A stretch of 64,000 bases of DNA from NCBI GenBank assembly GCA_036345935.2, contig JADWOT020000006.1:2109493-2173492 (forward strand). Direction: 5' to 3'. A program made the translations under genes and the position numbers. Below are positions 1-11,370 of the stretch, piece after piece. The notes under the pieces were generated by a model. The model had not been told where the DNA came from and searched no databases. It saw nothing but the letters and a program-made list of their open reading frames with translations. Numbering within the stretch: position 1 is the first letter of the stretch; every line of letters begins with the position of its first letter. The stretch is from Taenia hydatigena (taxonomy: Eukaryota > Platyhelminthes > Cestoda > Cyclophyllidea > Taeniidae).

Positions 1-158
1 AGGATGTTAAGGCAGCTACTCAGTTCTGTGATCCACTGTGGCCATCTGTCATCAGGACAAGATCGTTGGAGGCTGCTTTTTGTTCTTGCATGTAGACAGA
101 AATAATAAATTGGGAATGAATTGACAGAGATCACAATGAACGAACCACTCTTGACCAA

Positions 159-530
159 TTGAAAAGGCGGACCCGCTATTTGCATTACGTAGCACATAAC
201 AAACACTGGTACTGCATTTTAGGTCCACCCTTCTCGCTGAAGGAGGGAATATGCATTTGTTCAACGCTCACTCGTTTTCTGTCGCTTAAAATCAGGGCAG
301 ATCTCACGTTCCCACTTGGGGAGAAAGCACATTTGTATGAGAGGCCCTCAGCAAATATCACTGCCAGATTACAAAATGCCAACCTCAGTAGACTTTATTG
401 AATGTCGCAAAATCTCCTATTAATGAAGAGACATGAAACTAGGACCAAGTTTCGAAGGATAGTCATCTGCAATGTTCAGGCTAAACAAAATGATTATCTA
501 ATGCTTTTACCGGATTTTGATAACAAGAAA
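159..530 (+). repeat. Dispersed repeat R3, copy 1
   Basis: The copy matches 27740-28040 over about 300 bases. Shared blocks include AAATC(A/G)GGGCAGATCT at 290 and 27822, GAGAGGCCCTCA at 340 and 27872, and GTAGTCATCTG near 462 and 27994. It is low-copy, about 75-80% alike by eye. No gene is recognised; the overlapping open frames are short and unalike. Confidence 0.6.
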
Positions 531-923
531 TCGTGTGTTGGTCTTTTTTTCAAGCTGGCTTTTTTCATCTGTCTGCATTCGTTGTTGAAGACGCTATGCT
601 TTGTCCAGTACTGAGCGTAGTCATTTTTCATATTCCCTCGAGCTTTTCACTGCTGCTTTTAATTTTCAAGACCATCCTTCATGTTTCCTGCCTCAACCTG
701 GTAGAAATTAGTTCTGAATTACGACTTTTTAAACTGGTCTGTCTGCTAAGACAGGATTAAATCAAAAGTTGATGCTGCCAAATTCGTTTCTGTCTCACTT
801 CTGTCGCATGCCCACCTGTCTGCTCTGATGGTGAAATCTACTGCCTGATGCCAACGGAGGGTGATAAGCATCACATAAAAACTCATCACAATGAGATTAT
901 GAAGAGTATTGGAGCTTTAGCTC

Positions 924-950
924 TCTATTTCTCTCTCTCTCCCTCTCTCG
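924..950. repeat. CT-rich simple repeat
   Basis: This is a short run of CT dinucleotides with interruptions. Confidence 0.8.
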
Positions 951-2837
951 CGAAACCGACAGGCTGATCCAGAATATCGCAGCATGGTGGAAAATCGTTT
1001 TATTACAATTCTTATGAAATGTTAGTAGAAACCGACAAATTAATGCAGTTTGCTGCACTTGAAATTCTCTCGCCTCCATTGTAGGCCTAGGAGCCTCGTT
1101 TAGGCTCGAGTACCTTCCCTACACCAGCCTGGTAAACAGACTTATCGCAAAACACTGGTAGTGTAGCTGATTTCACAGCACTCTAAAAATGCTCATTTAT
1201 AATGTGTTTTAAACTGATTTCTCTCTACTGTTAAGACAGCGGCGAACCTCAAAGAAACCACCACCACCCTTAAATTTGCATAGAAAATCCGAGTTTGCAC
1301 ACTTGCCCAACTGCATCACATCATCAGAATAATTGTGGCACCGGGAGACATTTCTGAAATAGGAAGGAGGGTGTAATGCATGGAGAGAATGTGTGCACAT
1401 TGGACAAGGAATAGGCTTGGGCTGTCGTGGTGGAACAGCTGCTGACCCATCCAGGTAACTTACGATACCTTAAGCCATGGAAGACCCAATGAGCACTTTG
1501 GATTCATTTTAAACACTCATCACTAACCAAATCACGTTTGTGCAATGGCAGTTTCTGCTAGAGACCAAAAATGCAAGCATTGCGGTGTTAGAGACATTGG
1601 TTTGTGGAGCTGCGATGGTAGGAAGGTGGTACTGATAGTCCATCAGAAAGGAGCTAGAAATAAATGCATAGTTTCTCTGATGTCCAGAACTTGTTATGCA
1701 GATTTGCCAACTCCGGTCGTCGCGTTTTCATTTCGACAGAAGTATGCCTCAGTAGCCCGTTTCGTTGGGTGAGGAAGGCTGGAGGAAAAGGAAACATTAA
1801 TCACTCGCTTTTGGCTGTGATTAATACAACGATGCAAATTCACGCATGATTTTCATTTCATTCTTTCTCGCTGCACGAAACTGCGTGTCTTGTCTCATAT
1901 TTCATAATTTAGTCACGATGAAATGGATTTGTTAGGTGGAAGCAGTGTGGAAATTCTAATCAATTGAATGAAGAGGAATGGAAAGAAGAGGAAAGACTGA
2001 CTCTGTGTAGAGAAAGTGCATTCAAGAGTGTCTATCTTTGTCTCCGTGTTCTGACTGCGGACTGTACTTTCGACTCGAGCACCACCAGTGTCCTTGGGAG
2101 AAATGGACCAGATGGATTATGGCTTTTGGTGAGCAACTAGTCTCTTCCATTGTTCAGCTCTTACATTTGAATTTTACTTCCCTTTGATTAAGCATGCCAA
2201 ACACAAATTACATTCATTCGTTCTCTTTCGCAAAGTAAAATTTTGCTAACAAGATTAAGATCTTAAGACATGGGAAGTGCAGAGATCTGGTCTGTCTGCA
2301 AATAGTGGTCGTTGAAGTGGAAGGGTGAAGGACTGATCGTGAGCGACTTGTGCTCCTCAGGATCGGTGATCAGTTGCGAGAACATTTGTTATCGTCGTGG
2401 CAAATGGTATTTAACCTTACAGAAATGCTGCTCGTGCCCTTTTCATCGGTCAGGGAAACTAATAAGTCTTGGATTCGATGAGGCTGATTTCGCATCCAAA
2501 TAATAGCAGTAGACAGTGGCGTCAACATGCTAGCTTCCTCCATAATTGATAACCACCTTTTATAGGAAAGGTAGCATAAACGAACCAATTAGCAGTTACT
2601 AAGCTCTCAAATGTATTATGGTCTTAAAATATTTATCATGAGTATGCTTTAAAACTTTCTTATCAGAGCCTGCTAGGAAGTGCTTTGCATAAACTAACAT
2701 GCCGTACGTTCTTTCCAAGCATCGAAAACCTGCCACAGATCCAATTTCCACAGACTCGGACAAAGCGATGATATCGAAATCACTACTTCAGTTCCCAATG
2801 CTCCGAGTATCTTCTCCACTCTTGCTTTAGTTGAAAT

Positions 2838-3173
2838 GCTTTAGAAGTCTGCATCACTAACGTTGGTACAAGGGTCAGTGAGGGTCTAGACCTTATCAAT
2901 GACAATTGCCTAGCTGTCCTCCAAAAGGCTGTGGGTGAGGTGGATGCAGTGGAATCGGCTGTAGCAGAGTTTGATAAAAGGAAGCATTGTGTGAAAAAGG
3001 AAGAGGCATTGCGTGATGTGGACACCTGTCAATCCGGCAGAAATGAATAAATCGACCTTGACACCGAGGCAGTGCAGACGCACGGTATTAAGGCTCTCAA
3101 ACATGGTCGCATGAAATTGAAATGCGCAAAAGTCATCACGAGGGACAAGGAGGAGGCGGAAGTGAGGGAGTAG
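2838..3173 (+). pseudogene. Decayed coding segment, coiled-coil-like, with internal stop
   Basis: One frame runs 111 codons with a single in-frame TAA at 3048-3050 and a TAG at 3171-3173, followed at once by a donor-like TTG/GTAAGTG. The translation is charged and helix-prone: GLDLINDNCLAVLQKAVGEV, DAVESAVAEFDKRKHCVKKE, then after the stop DLDTEAVQTHGIKALKHGR and TRDKEEAEVRE. No frameshift is needed. This composition is unlike the surrounding DNA. It looks like a duplicated exon of a coiled-coil protein that gained stop codons. I do not recognise the parent gene. A real exon read differently, or chance, is possible. Confidence 0.45.
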
Positions 3174-4049
3174 TTGGTAAGTGTGTTTGGGTTCTTTATT
3201 TATTTTCTAATCAGGAATGAAGCACAAGTGACCATTCCATTGCCAGAGAATGACTTATTTGTTTGCAACTTTCTTGGCACCCAACATCGGTCATTTGTTT
3301 TCACTCAAGTACCTTCCCTTTGTCACAGACAAACTGCCACATTATTCGACTTAACCATGCGTGTCTTATGGTGTACTATGTTGTATGCAGGCCGGACTTG
3401 AGGAATGAGCATTTAAGTTCCTTGTCACATGGTCTACTGTCAACGATTGCTTGAACAAGCAGGTGGATTGGGTCGACCCAACTGAAGACCAGTGTAAAAC
3501 GAGGCGAAGAAAGGTCTTCTTAATCACTTCGTAACCCCTTCGACTTTCCTTGCGTTTGCTCTCGGCATTCATTGTCACGTGTCCATGTTTCTCACATCCG
3601 TTGCTGTCGACGAAGTCGTGGACTCTTCTGTGTCTCTAAGTCCATCATGGTATCTTTGCATCCTTCATCCCATCCACACGCACACATTCTGAGGTAAAGT
3701 GTTTTTAATAAGTATTTTGAGGTATAAAGACGCATGACATTGAGGCGTGATGCACAAAATAATTACTTTAACTTGGTAAGGCAATTGGCCTGACAAGAGC
3801 GAAGTAGGCATGCAACACCCTGAGACTGCCAGGTGCCACGCCTTCCACTTCTGTCATTTCCATCTGTAATTTCGGATTGTTCTGATTGCTCTAAACTTCA
3901 GTGGAATGCATTGTTTTACAATTCCATCCTTCATGTTTCTTGTTCGAGAGTTGGACACTTCTCGCAATAGTTACAAGTGAGTGTTGAGGAGTGCGACAAG
4001 TTTTCCAATGTTCACGTCAAGTTAATTCGACACAAGTTAGTAGAAGTTC

Positions 4050-5850
4050 ATTCACACTGTGAAATACGGAAGGTTCACATTCACACCTAGGCGTATGTCA
4101 ATGCAAGTAAAGTGGTATTTGTCAGAGAATTTGAATTGCCATTGTCACTTCTTACTACCCGTTTTACAATCATCACAAGCTTTTCGTTCTGCACAGGCAT
4201 TTCCTCATCAATCCAAAGCGTGCAACCACCTGGCTCTAGGTCCCAATCCAGAAAATGCAAATGCTTAGAGGAATTGTGACAGCGACAGTTGAATTGCCAT
4301 GGAGTGGACGTGCCCAATTCAGTTTCCTCTCCTCCTGCAAGATGGGATTGAAGGAGGGAATATTGAACACTTGCTGGATCCATCTATCTTCCCTTTTACG
4401 TCGATGCTTTTACTTATACATTTACTCGTGGGGTGACTAAACTAGTCTTGGTGGGCCTTGCACTAACAGCTGAAAAGAGGTTAGAAGAATTTGCGTCAAG
4501 TGTTTTATCTGTTTAAACAACCACGAGTGCAATGTATGGTCAGTATACCAACGAGACAAGCTGACTGCACCAATTGCACCTCAGGAATCGAGGAGGAGAC
4601 CATGCAGCAGGGCAAGATCTTGGCGTCTGATAGGTATTTGTACCAAACTGCAGATAACGGCGCCCCATGACTCATTTCTGTGGAAGTGGAAACTGCACGG
4701 GAGTAAGCAGGTGGTGTACATGGAATCCCTTTGCAAGACATTCGCAAAATGCGTGCATGCGACGATTGTAAATCGTGGTGTATCATTTAAGTATCCACCT
4801 CGGAACGCTGCTAAGATCCGCGAACAGTACATTTCCTCTTTCGCTCCGAACCTGTTGTGATGCCGATGGGAATGCTTCATTAGTCTTACATCGATAGCTA
4901 TTGAGAAGCAGTAAAGCGTGGTGGACACAGGCTGGAAGCGTTTACACAAAATGCATGAAGCAACTACAACCCACGAGCTTACATTTTGCAGAAGTGCTTG
5001 CGTGTGGCAGTTTGGTTGCATGTCACTGGCGTTTGTAATGGAATTCCGTGTGACATTTTATCTGGTGGGCTTGAAGCCCTATTGAGCGATAAAAATGATT
5101 TTAGTGGATCTCGATGAGGAGAAATCGCATGTTAGTGCTTCGTCTGAAAGATTGCTTTTTTATCTTTCTGCAGTGGCTGTGCTTTGTCTATCACTGGGCA
5201 CATTTATTGCTTCTCTTCGTCGGCGTAGCTCTCTCAAGTCTTTCACTGCTCCTTCAGGTTTACATTTCTGTGGTCTATTGGATCCCAAGAACAATGTGAT
5301 GGCATTTCGTTTGCGTTTATTTGTTTAGCTTTTGTGTGCTCTACTGTTAAGGCAAAGCATGCTGCTCTGTGTTGAGCTATCTGTTAGCATCCTCGTGCTT
5401 CGGATTCGAACAATGAGGTTTTGGTTGAGTACAAGAGACGCACTACAACACACTCCATCTGCTACCGCGTTTCAAAGCACGATTGAACCGTCTGCTTGCG
5501 TGTGGGATGTGAGTCAAGCATGTCGGCATTAGGGATCAAGGCGAACTCGACTTCATAGTCGTAGCGATTGGCATCTTGTATTATTTTGGTGTTTGGAGAA
5601 TGCGTAGCGTGTGGTGCTAGAATGTGGTGCATAAGCCCAGATCAACAACATATCAAGAGCTTTTAGTCATATTCGTAGCGAGTTACGATTTGATTGCAGT
5701 CCACTTGCATTGAATGGGGAGAGAAAATTGTCACTCACGTCTACATGGATTAAACGCTCGTCACCGAATGAAGGTTCTTCATCCCCTTTACACTCGTCTT
5801 AAAAACTTGCGCAATGCTTGGGACTGCTTGGGGCGGAGATAGTTTAATTT
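4050..5850 (+). repeat. Dispersed repeat R1, copy 1
   Basis: This copy shares blocks with about 20900-22660, for example the stretch with GCGCCCCATGACTCA at 4660 and at 21520, and CAATGCTT..GGACTGCTTG at 5813 and 22583. It also matches, in reverse, about 35040-35345 and 44830-45150 in units A and B. No transposase, reverse transcriptase or terminal repeat is seen, so the class is unknown. The open frames inside it (such as 146 codons on the minus strand at 4581-5021) are not recognised and are probably incidental. Confidence 0.55.
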
Positions 5851-5920
5851 ACCTCTGAGGAGATTTATTATGTAGATTAGTAGGGATGGCGAGGTGGGTG
5901 GGGAGGAGGGACGTGCACCA

Positions 5921-5940
5921 CCTCACCTCACCTCACCTCA
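5921..5940. repeat. CCTCA pentanucleotide repeat, 4 units
   Basis: There are four perfect units, followed by a variant CATCT. Confidence 0.85.
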
Positions 5941-7033
5941 TCTCCCATATTTCTTCACGCGATGATTATCACCGCCACTTTCAGCATTGCACAGTCCATT
6001 GTGAAATAAGCTGCGTGATTGGGCCTACAAGTGTGGCGAGAGAAACCCTCGCAGTAAAAAGAAGTTTATATTGTAAAACTAGATTCAAAATGCCTTAAGT
6101 AAGCTGAGTCTGTATCAGGCTTGTGACACGTTTTGGAAAAAGTGGTAGATCGCGAGGAATAAGTGAGATTGATTTGAATGAGGGAACTGGGTACTGAAGG
6201 AAGCCGTATGCAGTAATGTATTCTCCATTTCGCGCAAAACGCCACATCAACTTACTGGATTGTCCTATTTGCCGAAGTGTGCAGTAATGTGGGATGATGG
6301 ATTGGGGTGTAGAGTGTGCGTGTTTTCCACAACCTCATTTTAATGCTAATATAAGCGTTAGTTCATAGAAGCACTAACACGAATCCTTCATCCACTTGTA
6401 GTGTAGGGGTTCATTTGGTGCATATGGATTGAATTAAAATCAAAATTTAACTTTTTTCACCATCGATGCTCAAAACCCACAAATGGGGAGGTCAGTAGAG
6501 AGGGAATTCAGCCAAGGTGTCACCATTATGATTACAAAATCAACGAGAATGGGTGCCAGTGAAGTAGGGAACTCGAGCCAAAGCAAAGGTGGAAGCACAT
6601 GACGGAGGTTGGTCTGAAAGTGGCATGAAGGAGATTTGTGTAATCAATGGTGCGATTGCATCTTAACGATTATAAGCCATTCAGCAATTCTAGGCGTTGA
6701 TGCTCCGAATGATAAGGATGATGTGCTTTGCTAGAAGGGTTGGAGTCCTGCTAAAATACTTCTTTTAATGGGATCATGCTGAGCGATGATGGTGAGAGAA
6801 GTGATTAGTTGGGGGCACATGTGCACAAGCATTGTGCGGTAGGTGAGAGGGTTGAGACCGCCTTCCAGTCCTCACATCCAAACCTCACAGGCCTCACCTT
6901 TTATGCTCCACTTTGACTGCTGCAATCCTCGTCTTTGAGCAGTTGGGTCGGTGCATACCGTCTTAGTCCTGTCCAGTTGTTTGCTTTGTTTTGTTCCCCA
7001 CTTGCACACACAAGCACACTCACACAAAGGGAC

Positions 7034-7036
7034 GTG

Positions 7037-7069
<33 letters not shown>

Positions 7070-7070
7070 T
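7034..7070. repeat. GT dinucleotide microsatellite
   Basis: There are about 18 GT units with one CG interruption. Confidence 0.95.
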
Positions 7071-8229
7071 GAGATGAATGGGAGAAGAGGTGTGTTTGAA
7101 GTCAGGGCAAGAAGAACTGATCTGGTGAAAAATGCTTGGATGGTGAGTTTCGGTGAAACAAGAAGAGGAGCAGCAATAATTTACTAAGGGAACTTGCTGG
7201 TCAGTGCAGGTGGTGACAAATGGCCTTGGATCGCTCCTAGATCTCCCTTTCTAATAGGTATTTAATATAGAATTTGTAAGCAATGCTGTTCGTTTCCAAA
7301 TCTTTGCATTTGTTTCGTAACCAAATTCTGTTTTAGCTTTAAGGAATCAACTTCATCGCAACGATATTGTTTCTCTGGTCAAAAGCACCCGTCCAAGCCC
7401 TTCCATTTCTCTCATTGATTCCTCGGAAGCTTAGGTAGCACACGCTTCTCCAATAATTAGGACTGTCATTTGGCAGAACAGGGAGACAGCCAGCACCGAC
7501 TTCAATCCTATTTGTGCGAACTCGCATCACTGCTTCGGGGTTACTCCTTTGTTCCTTTTGCTTGAGATTGCACGTAGTCTGTCGACGTCTAAGTCACTTT
7601 CTGTCACTTTGGCATTGCTCAGTTTGGGTTACGCGACTATAAAATAAAGTAGTTACCATAACTTTCTAGTCGTACTGTGTTGAAGATTACAGTTGTTAGT
7701 GCAAAAGTACGGCACTGCGTTATGCCACCAACTACCGCATTTGATGCTCCTCCCACCTTCACGGCTTCAAACGATGTGAGAGGCCTTTCCAAACCCTTTT
7801 CACCTATTCAAGCTATTCCCGTATTTCAGCAAGCTTGTCAACAGCGTGAATTCTGCCATTCATTACGTTCTTGCTGTCATAGCTGTGTGGAGAGCAGGTG
7901 GGTTGATGTTGAAACAATAGGGTGGACGTAGGACATTGCTGGTCCGAGAATGGTTACACTTTTTGGTCTGCAAACAATGCTTCAACTGACCGGAAAGTGT
8001 ATTGTGAGGATTGTAGTAAAAGAAATGAATGCATTGGCTATTGCAGTTATTTTGCTCCTTGCAAGGTCAGTAGACAGCATGTCAAGTTGACTGGTCTTTG
8101 AGTGGAGTGGAGTGGTTTCACTCACTCTTAGTACTCTCTTGACTCCGCATCATCATTTAGGGTTTGGGCTCATCAGTGTGTTAGAAATGAGTGACGAGGA
8201 GATTAGAAAGCCACAAATGCAAAAGTTTG

Positions 8230-8259
8230 CCTCCTCCTCCTCCTCCTCCTCCTCCTCCT
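8230..8259. repeat. CTC trinucleotide microsatellite
   Basis: There are about ten perfect CTC units. Reading frames through it are artefacts of the repeat. Confidence 0.95.
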
Positions 8260-9995
8260 ACACGTGTTCCACTCCCCTGCATCGCATTCTGCTCAGTATT
8301 CTCTTTTGTGGCATTCTGACAATGTGCCACAACTTGCTTTCTTACATAGCAGTTAATATTTTTAGTCAACTTAGTCCCCTCTTGCCTGTGTCTGTCTGCT
8401 CACTTCTTGCTCCACTGAGCAGATACACGTTGCCTCTGTTCATTTGAAAACAACATTTTCGTCAAAAGCACTAAAAGAAGTGAGTCTCTAATGTTTCTCG
8501 TGTTTTACCCACTTACGCCTTGCCTTCTTCTCATTTTGGATGATGTTTCCCACCTGTGCTACAGTATTATGCGTTTGGTAATTTGGCTGTAGCAAATTGT
8601 CTGCTTGTCTCTTCCACTCTTCTCCAGTTCACTTATCCCCGTCTCCTCGCACAAACGAGTCTCTCTCTGATTCTTGAATTCAAAGTCAGGAAATGTACTA
8701 GGCAGCTACTTCGCATTGTCTTTCCCTCATTACGTGACATGATTTCTAAGTTATTTAGCTTACTGCTACTATTAAGACAATTGATGCCGAAAAAACTACG
8801 CGTTTATTCTGTTCGTGATTCGGTTGGTAATCAGTGTGCATTGAAAGGGAGGCACGCCTCTTGCATGGAGGCTGGGTAGGCCTGTCAGAATAAATTGATG
8901 GCATAACACCTCCTAAACATGGGGAGGAATATTTCATCAAAACAGAATGCTGGCATGACCACGAAGAGCAATGACATTTGCATTCATTCAGTGTTTATCT
9001 TGCATGGCATTTACTAACGAGCAATATATGATCTTCATTGAGGCAGCGAGATGGACTTGCAAGAATTCTGTTTGTTGGGTTCGGAAGTCATAAAATCCCT
9101 CCTAACATCCCCTTTCTGATGTGTGGATCGCCTGCTTAGCACCCTTCTACTTTCCCTTACCATACTACTACCAATAGTCATCAAGTTGCGTGGATGCTTC
9201 CTGTGAGATGCAGTGATGTGGGATTGGATGCTGGTAGAGATGGAAGGCGTTTGAGGTGAGTCTCCTTCGGCGACTATTTGATGACATTATTCTTTTATTT
9301 CATTACGTTGAGAAGATTCGCTGTTTAATTTAATCGAACGGGTCAAGCCTGAAATGCTTTGCCTTTCGTTTCTTCTTGCACTGCGCAGATTTGAAGTCAT
9401 GCAAGTGGTTAGCATTGGTAGGCTGTGCCAATTGTCTTCTTGAAATAGACGCCTTCCACTCTTTACTTGTCCAGTCAAAGACACGAGGGTAGGGTAGAGT
9501 GTTGGTAGGAAGAATGAGAGCACACACATATGTGTTAGGAAGGCAAGCGAGAGTAAAATGTATCCAGTTCAGAAGCTGATAACGCTAGCACTGATGGCGG
9601 TTGGAGTGAGGGCGGCTGTAGTGGATTGATGCAGAAGAGAGACGAAACCATCCATGGAGACGGGAGGATTGTTCGACTGCTGTGAGCTCGGAGAGGGACA
9701 CCCGTATGCGAATGCTTTGAAGTTAACGGAATTACTGCATGCACTAGCATTCTTGAAGTGTTGAGAGCCATCTGGAGGGCGACCTGATTGCTCCAAGTGC
9801 AACTGTCTTTGTTAGTTTTGTATTTGCAATTGTTGCCGTTAATTCGTTGCATTCATTTAGATGAAGCCATGAAGTGGTAGTTCTACACACATAGGGGAAT
9901 TGAGAGCTAATCAGCTGCATAGTGGCTTAATGTGTCTCTTTGTGTGCTAACTGGTGAATAGATGAATGCTCGTGGTCCTATTTTAATGATGATTG

Positions 9996-10051
9996 CCTCC
10001 TCCTCCTCCTCCTCCTCCTCCTTCCCCTCCTGCTCCTGCTCCCGCCCCTCC
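9996..10051. repeat. CTC-rich imperfect microsatellite
   Basis: There are about eleven CTC units, then an imperfect C/T-rich tail with CTG and CCG variants. Confidence 0.9.
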
Positions 10052-10938
10052 TTCTCCACTCCTTTGTTGAATGGCATGCTTCGCGAAAGAGAAGCAAACT
10101 GCCATGAGGCATTGGCATGCGTGTGACTGTGTCTGCTTGAATGTCTTTCTTCCTCTCTGCCTACGTTCTCTGCACACTTTAATCCTGCTCCTCTTGTCAT
10201 TCTCAATCTTCGTCCATTCTTTCATTTGCAATCATTTCTATGCAAAAGTTAACTTGTGGATCTAGCTTCGGTATGGTGGTGAAGTTGTGCATCGAAATTC
10301 TCCTCCACAGATGATGTGATCACCTGGAGTTGGGCTAAGTAGTTCAACGAACAAGAGTTTGATGTGGCATGGGATTACCTTTCACAGACTTTTGTTCAAA
10401 GAACTCTGTTAGTAGATAGTGGGCAATCAGGAAGGGGTCTTAGATGTCACCCTGTCAAAACATGGTTTGAGGCAAATTGTGACAACCAATGAACTCATTT
10501 GCGGTACTTTCTAGTAATTTAAACCTTATTGCCACTCTCAAGTCCAATCGTAAAGTACGATACGTATTCTGTTATTTTTGTGTTGAAGCGTAGTCTCTCA
10601 CGAATCCCTTCTTCCATTCATATCGATGGGTTGTTTTAGAGGACGTTTGATTCCTAGTAAAGGTTCACCTACTTAACTATGCCGACTTTGAAATTTAATG
10701 ATCTTAGGTACAATAGCATGTCACTTTACTACCTCTCAATGCATGAAATACAGGAATATGTATGTCTTGACCTTGAATTAATTATTAGTGGTTGTCAGAG
10801 TCGACTACTCATTAGCCAAATGTCATTGTTCGTCACCCACTTCAAATTCATGCAAATGAGTGCAAATTACTTCTCAATCATTGATCTGTCAGGTGGACAA
10901 AATTTTGGTGCGACATTCAACTCTCTCCATGACTGAGG

Positions 10939-11370
10939 TTGCTACTCAACTTCGCACATCAGACGGCACGAAATGGCGTCGATGAAGCACTATGGTACTC
11001 ACCACTGTGCCTTGTCACCTTTCGAAAGGGACTACGTACTGATGCAAGGCGCACACTGAAATTATTTACTATGGATAGGGACTATGAAACGACACGATAT
11101 TTCTACGTTGGTTTGCCTTTATGTTCAGTACTGTATTTGACTGAAAGTCCAATTTCATCCACTCGAAGATCTCACTCGGTGTCATTTACATTGAGGATAG
11201 AGAGGACTTCGTCTCAGTTTATTCGCTTCATAAATGCGTCGTATATAAGTGGTCTTGATGGCATGGCTAATCAAGGTGTCTCGCATACCCTCCCATGCTG
11301 GAATGGCTTTAATGTTTTAAATCGTTCGATAAATATTGCCCACATTAGACATTGCAAAGTTTACGCATGA
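10939..11370 (+). other. Open frame of 143 codons with a weak tyrosine-phosphatase-like motif
   Basis: The frame is open for 143 codons. Near 11227-11310 it reads FINASYISGLDGMANQG then VSHTLPCWNGF, which recalls the protein tyrosine phosphatase stretch (Y)INASYIDG...ATQGP.P.T..FW. The rest of the frame matches nothing I know, no HCSAGxGR active-site motif is seen nearby, and no clear exon borders stand out. It is either a strongly decayed exon or chance. No function is assigned. Confidence 0.2.

Larger units (their letters stand above)
1..2837. other. No gene recognised
   Basis: Apart from the R3 copy (159-530) and the CT run, I see only short incidental frames. The 541-780 part loosely resembles 3840-3960 and 5140-5370, so more diverged repeat sequence is likely. 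Confidence 0.5.
5851..10938. other. No gene recognised; microsatellites only
   Basis: The open frames here (up to about 110 codons, such as 8112-8447) carry simple repeats or nothing recognisable, and no paired splice borders with coding-like composition stand out. Confidence 0.5.
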
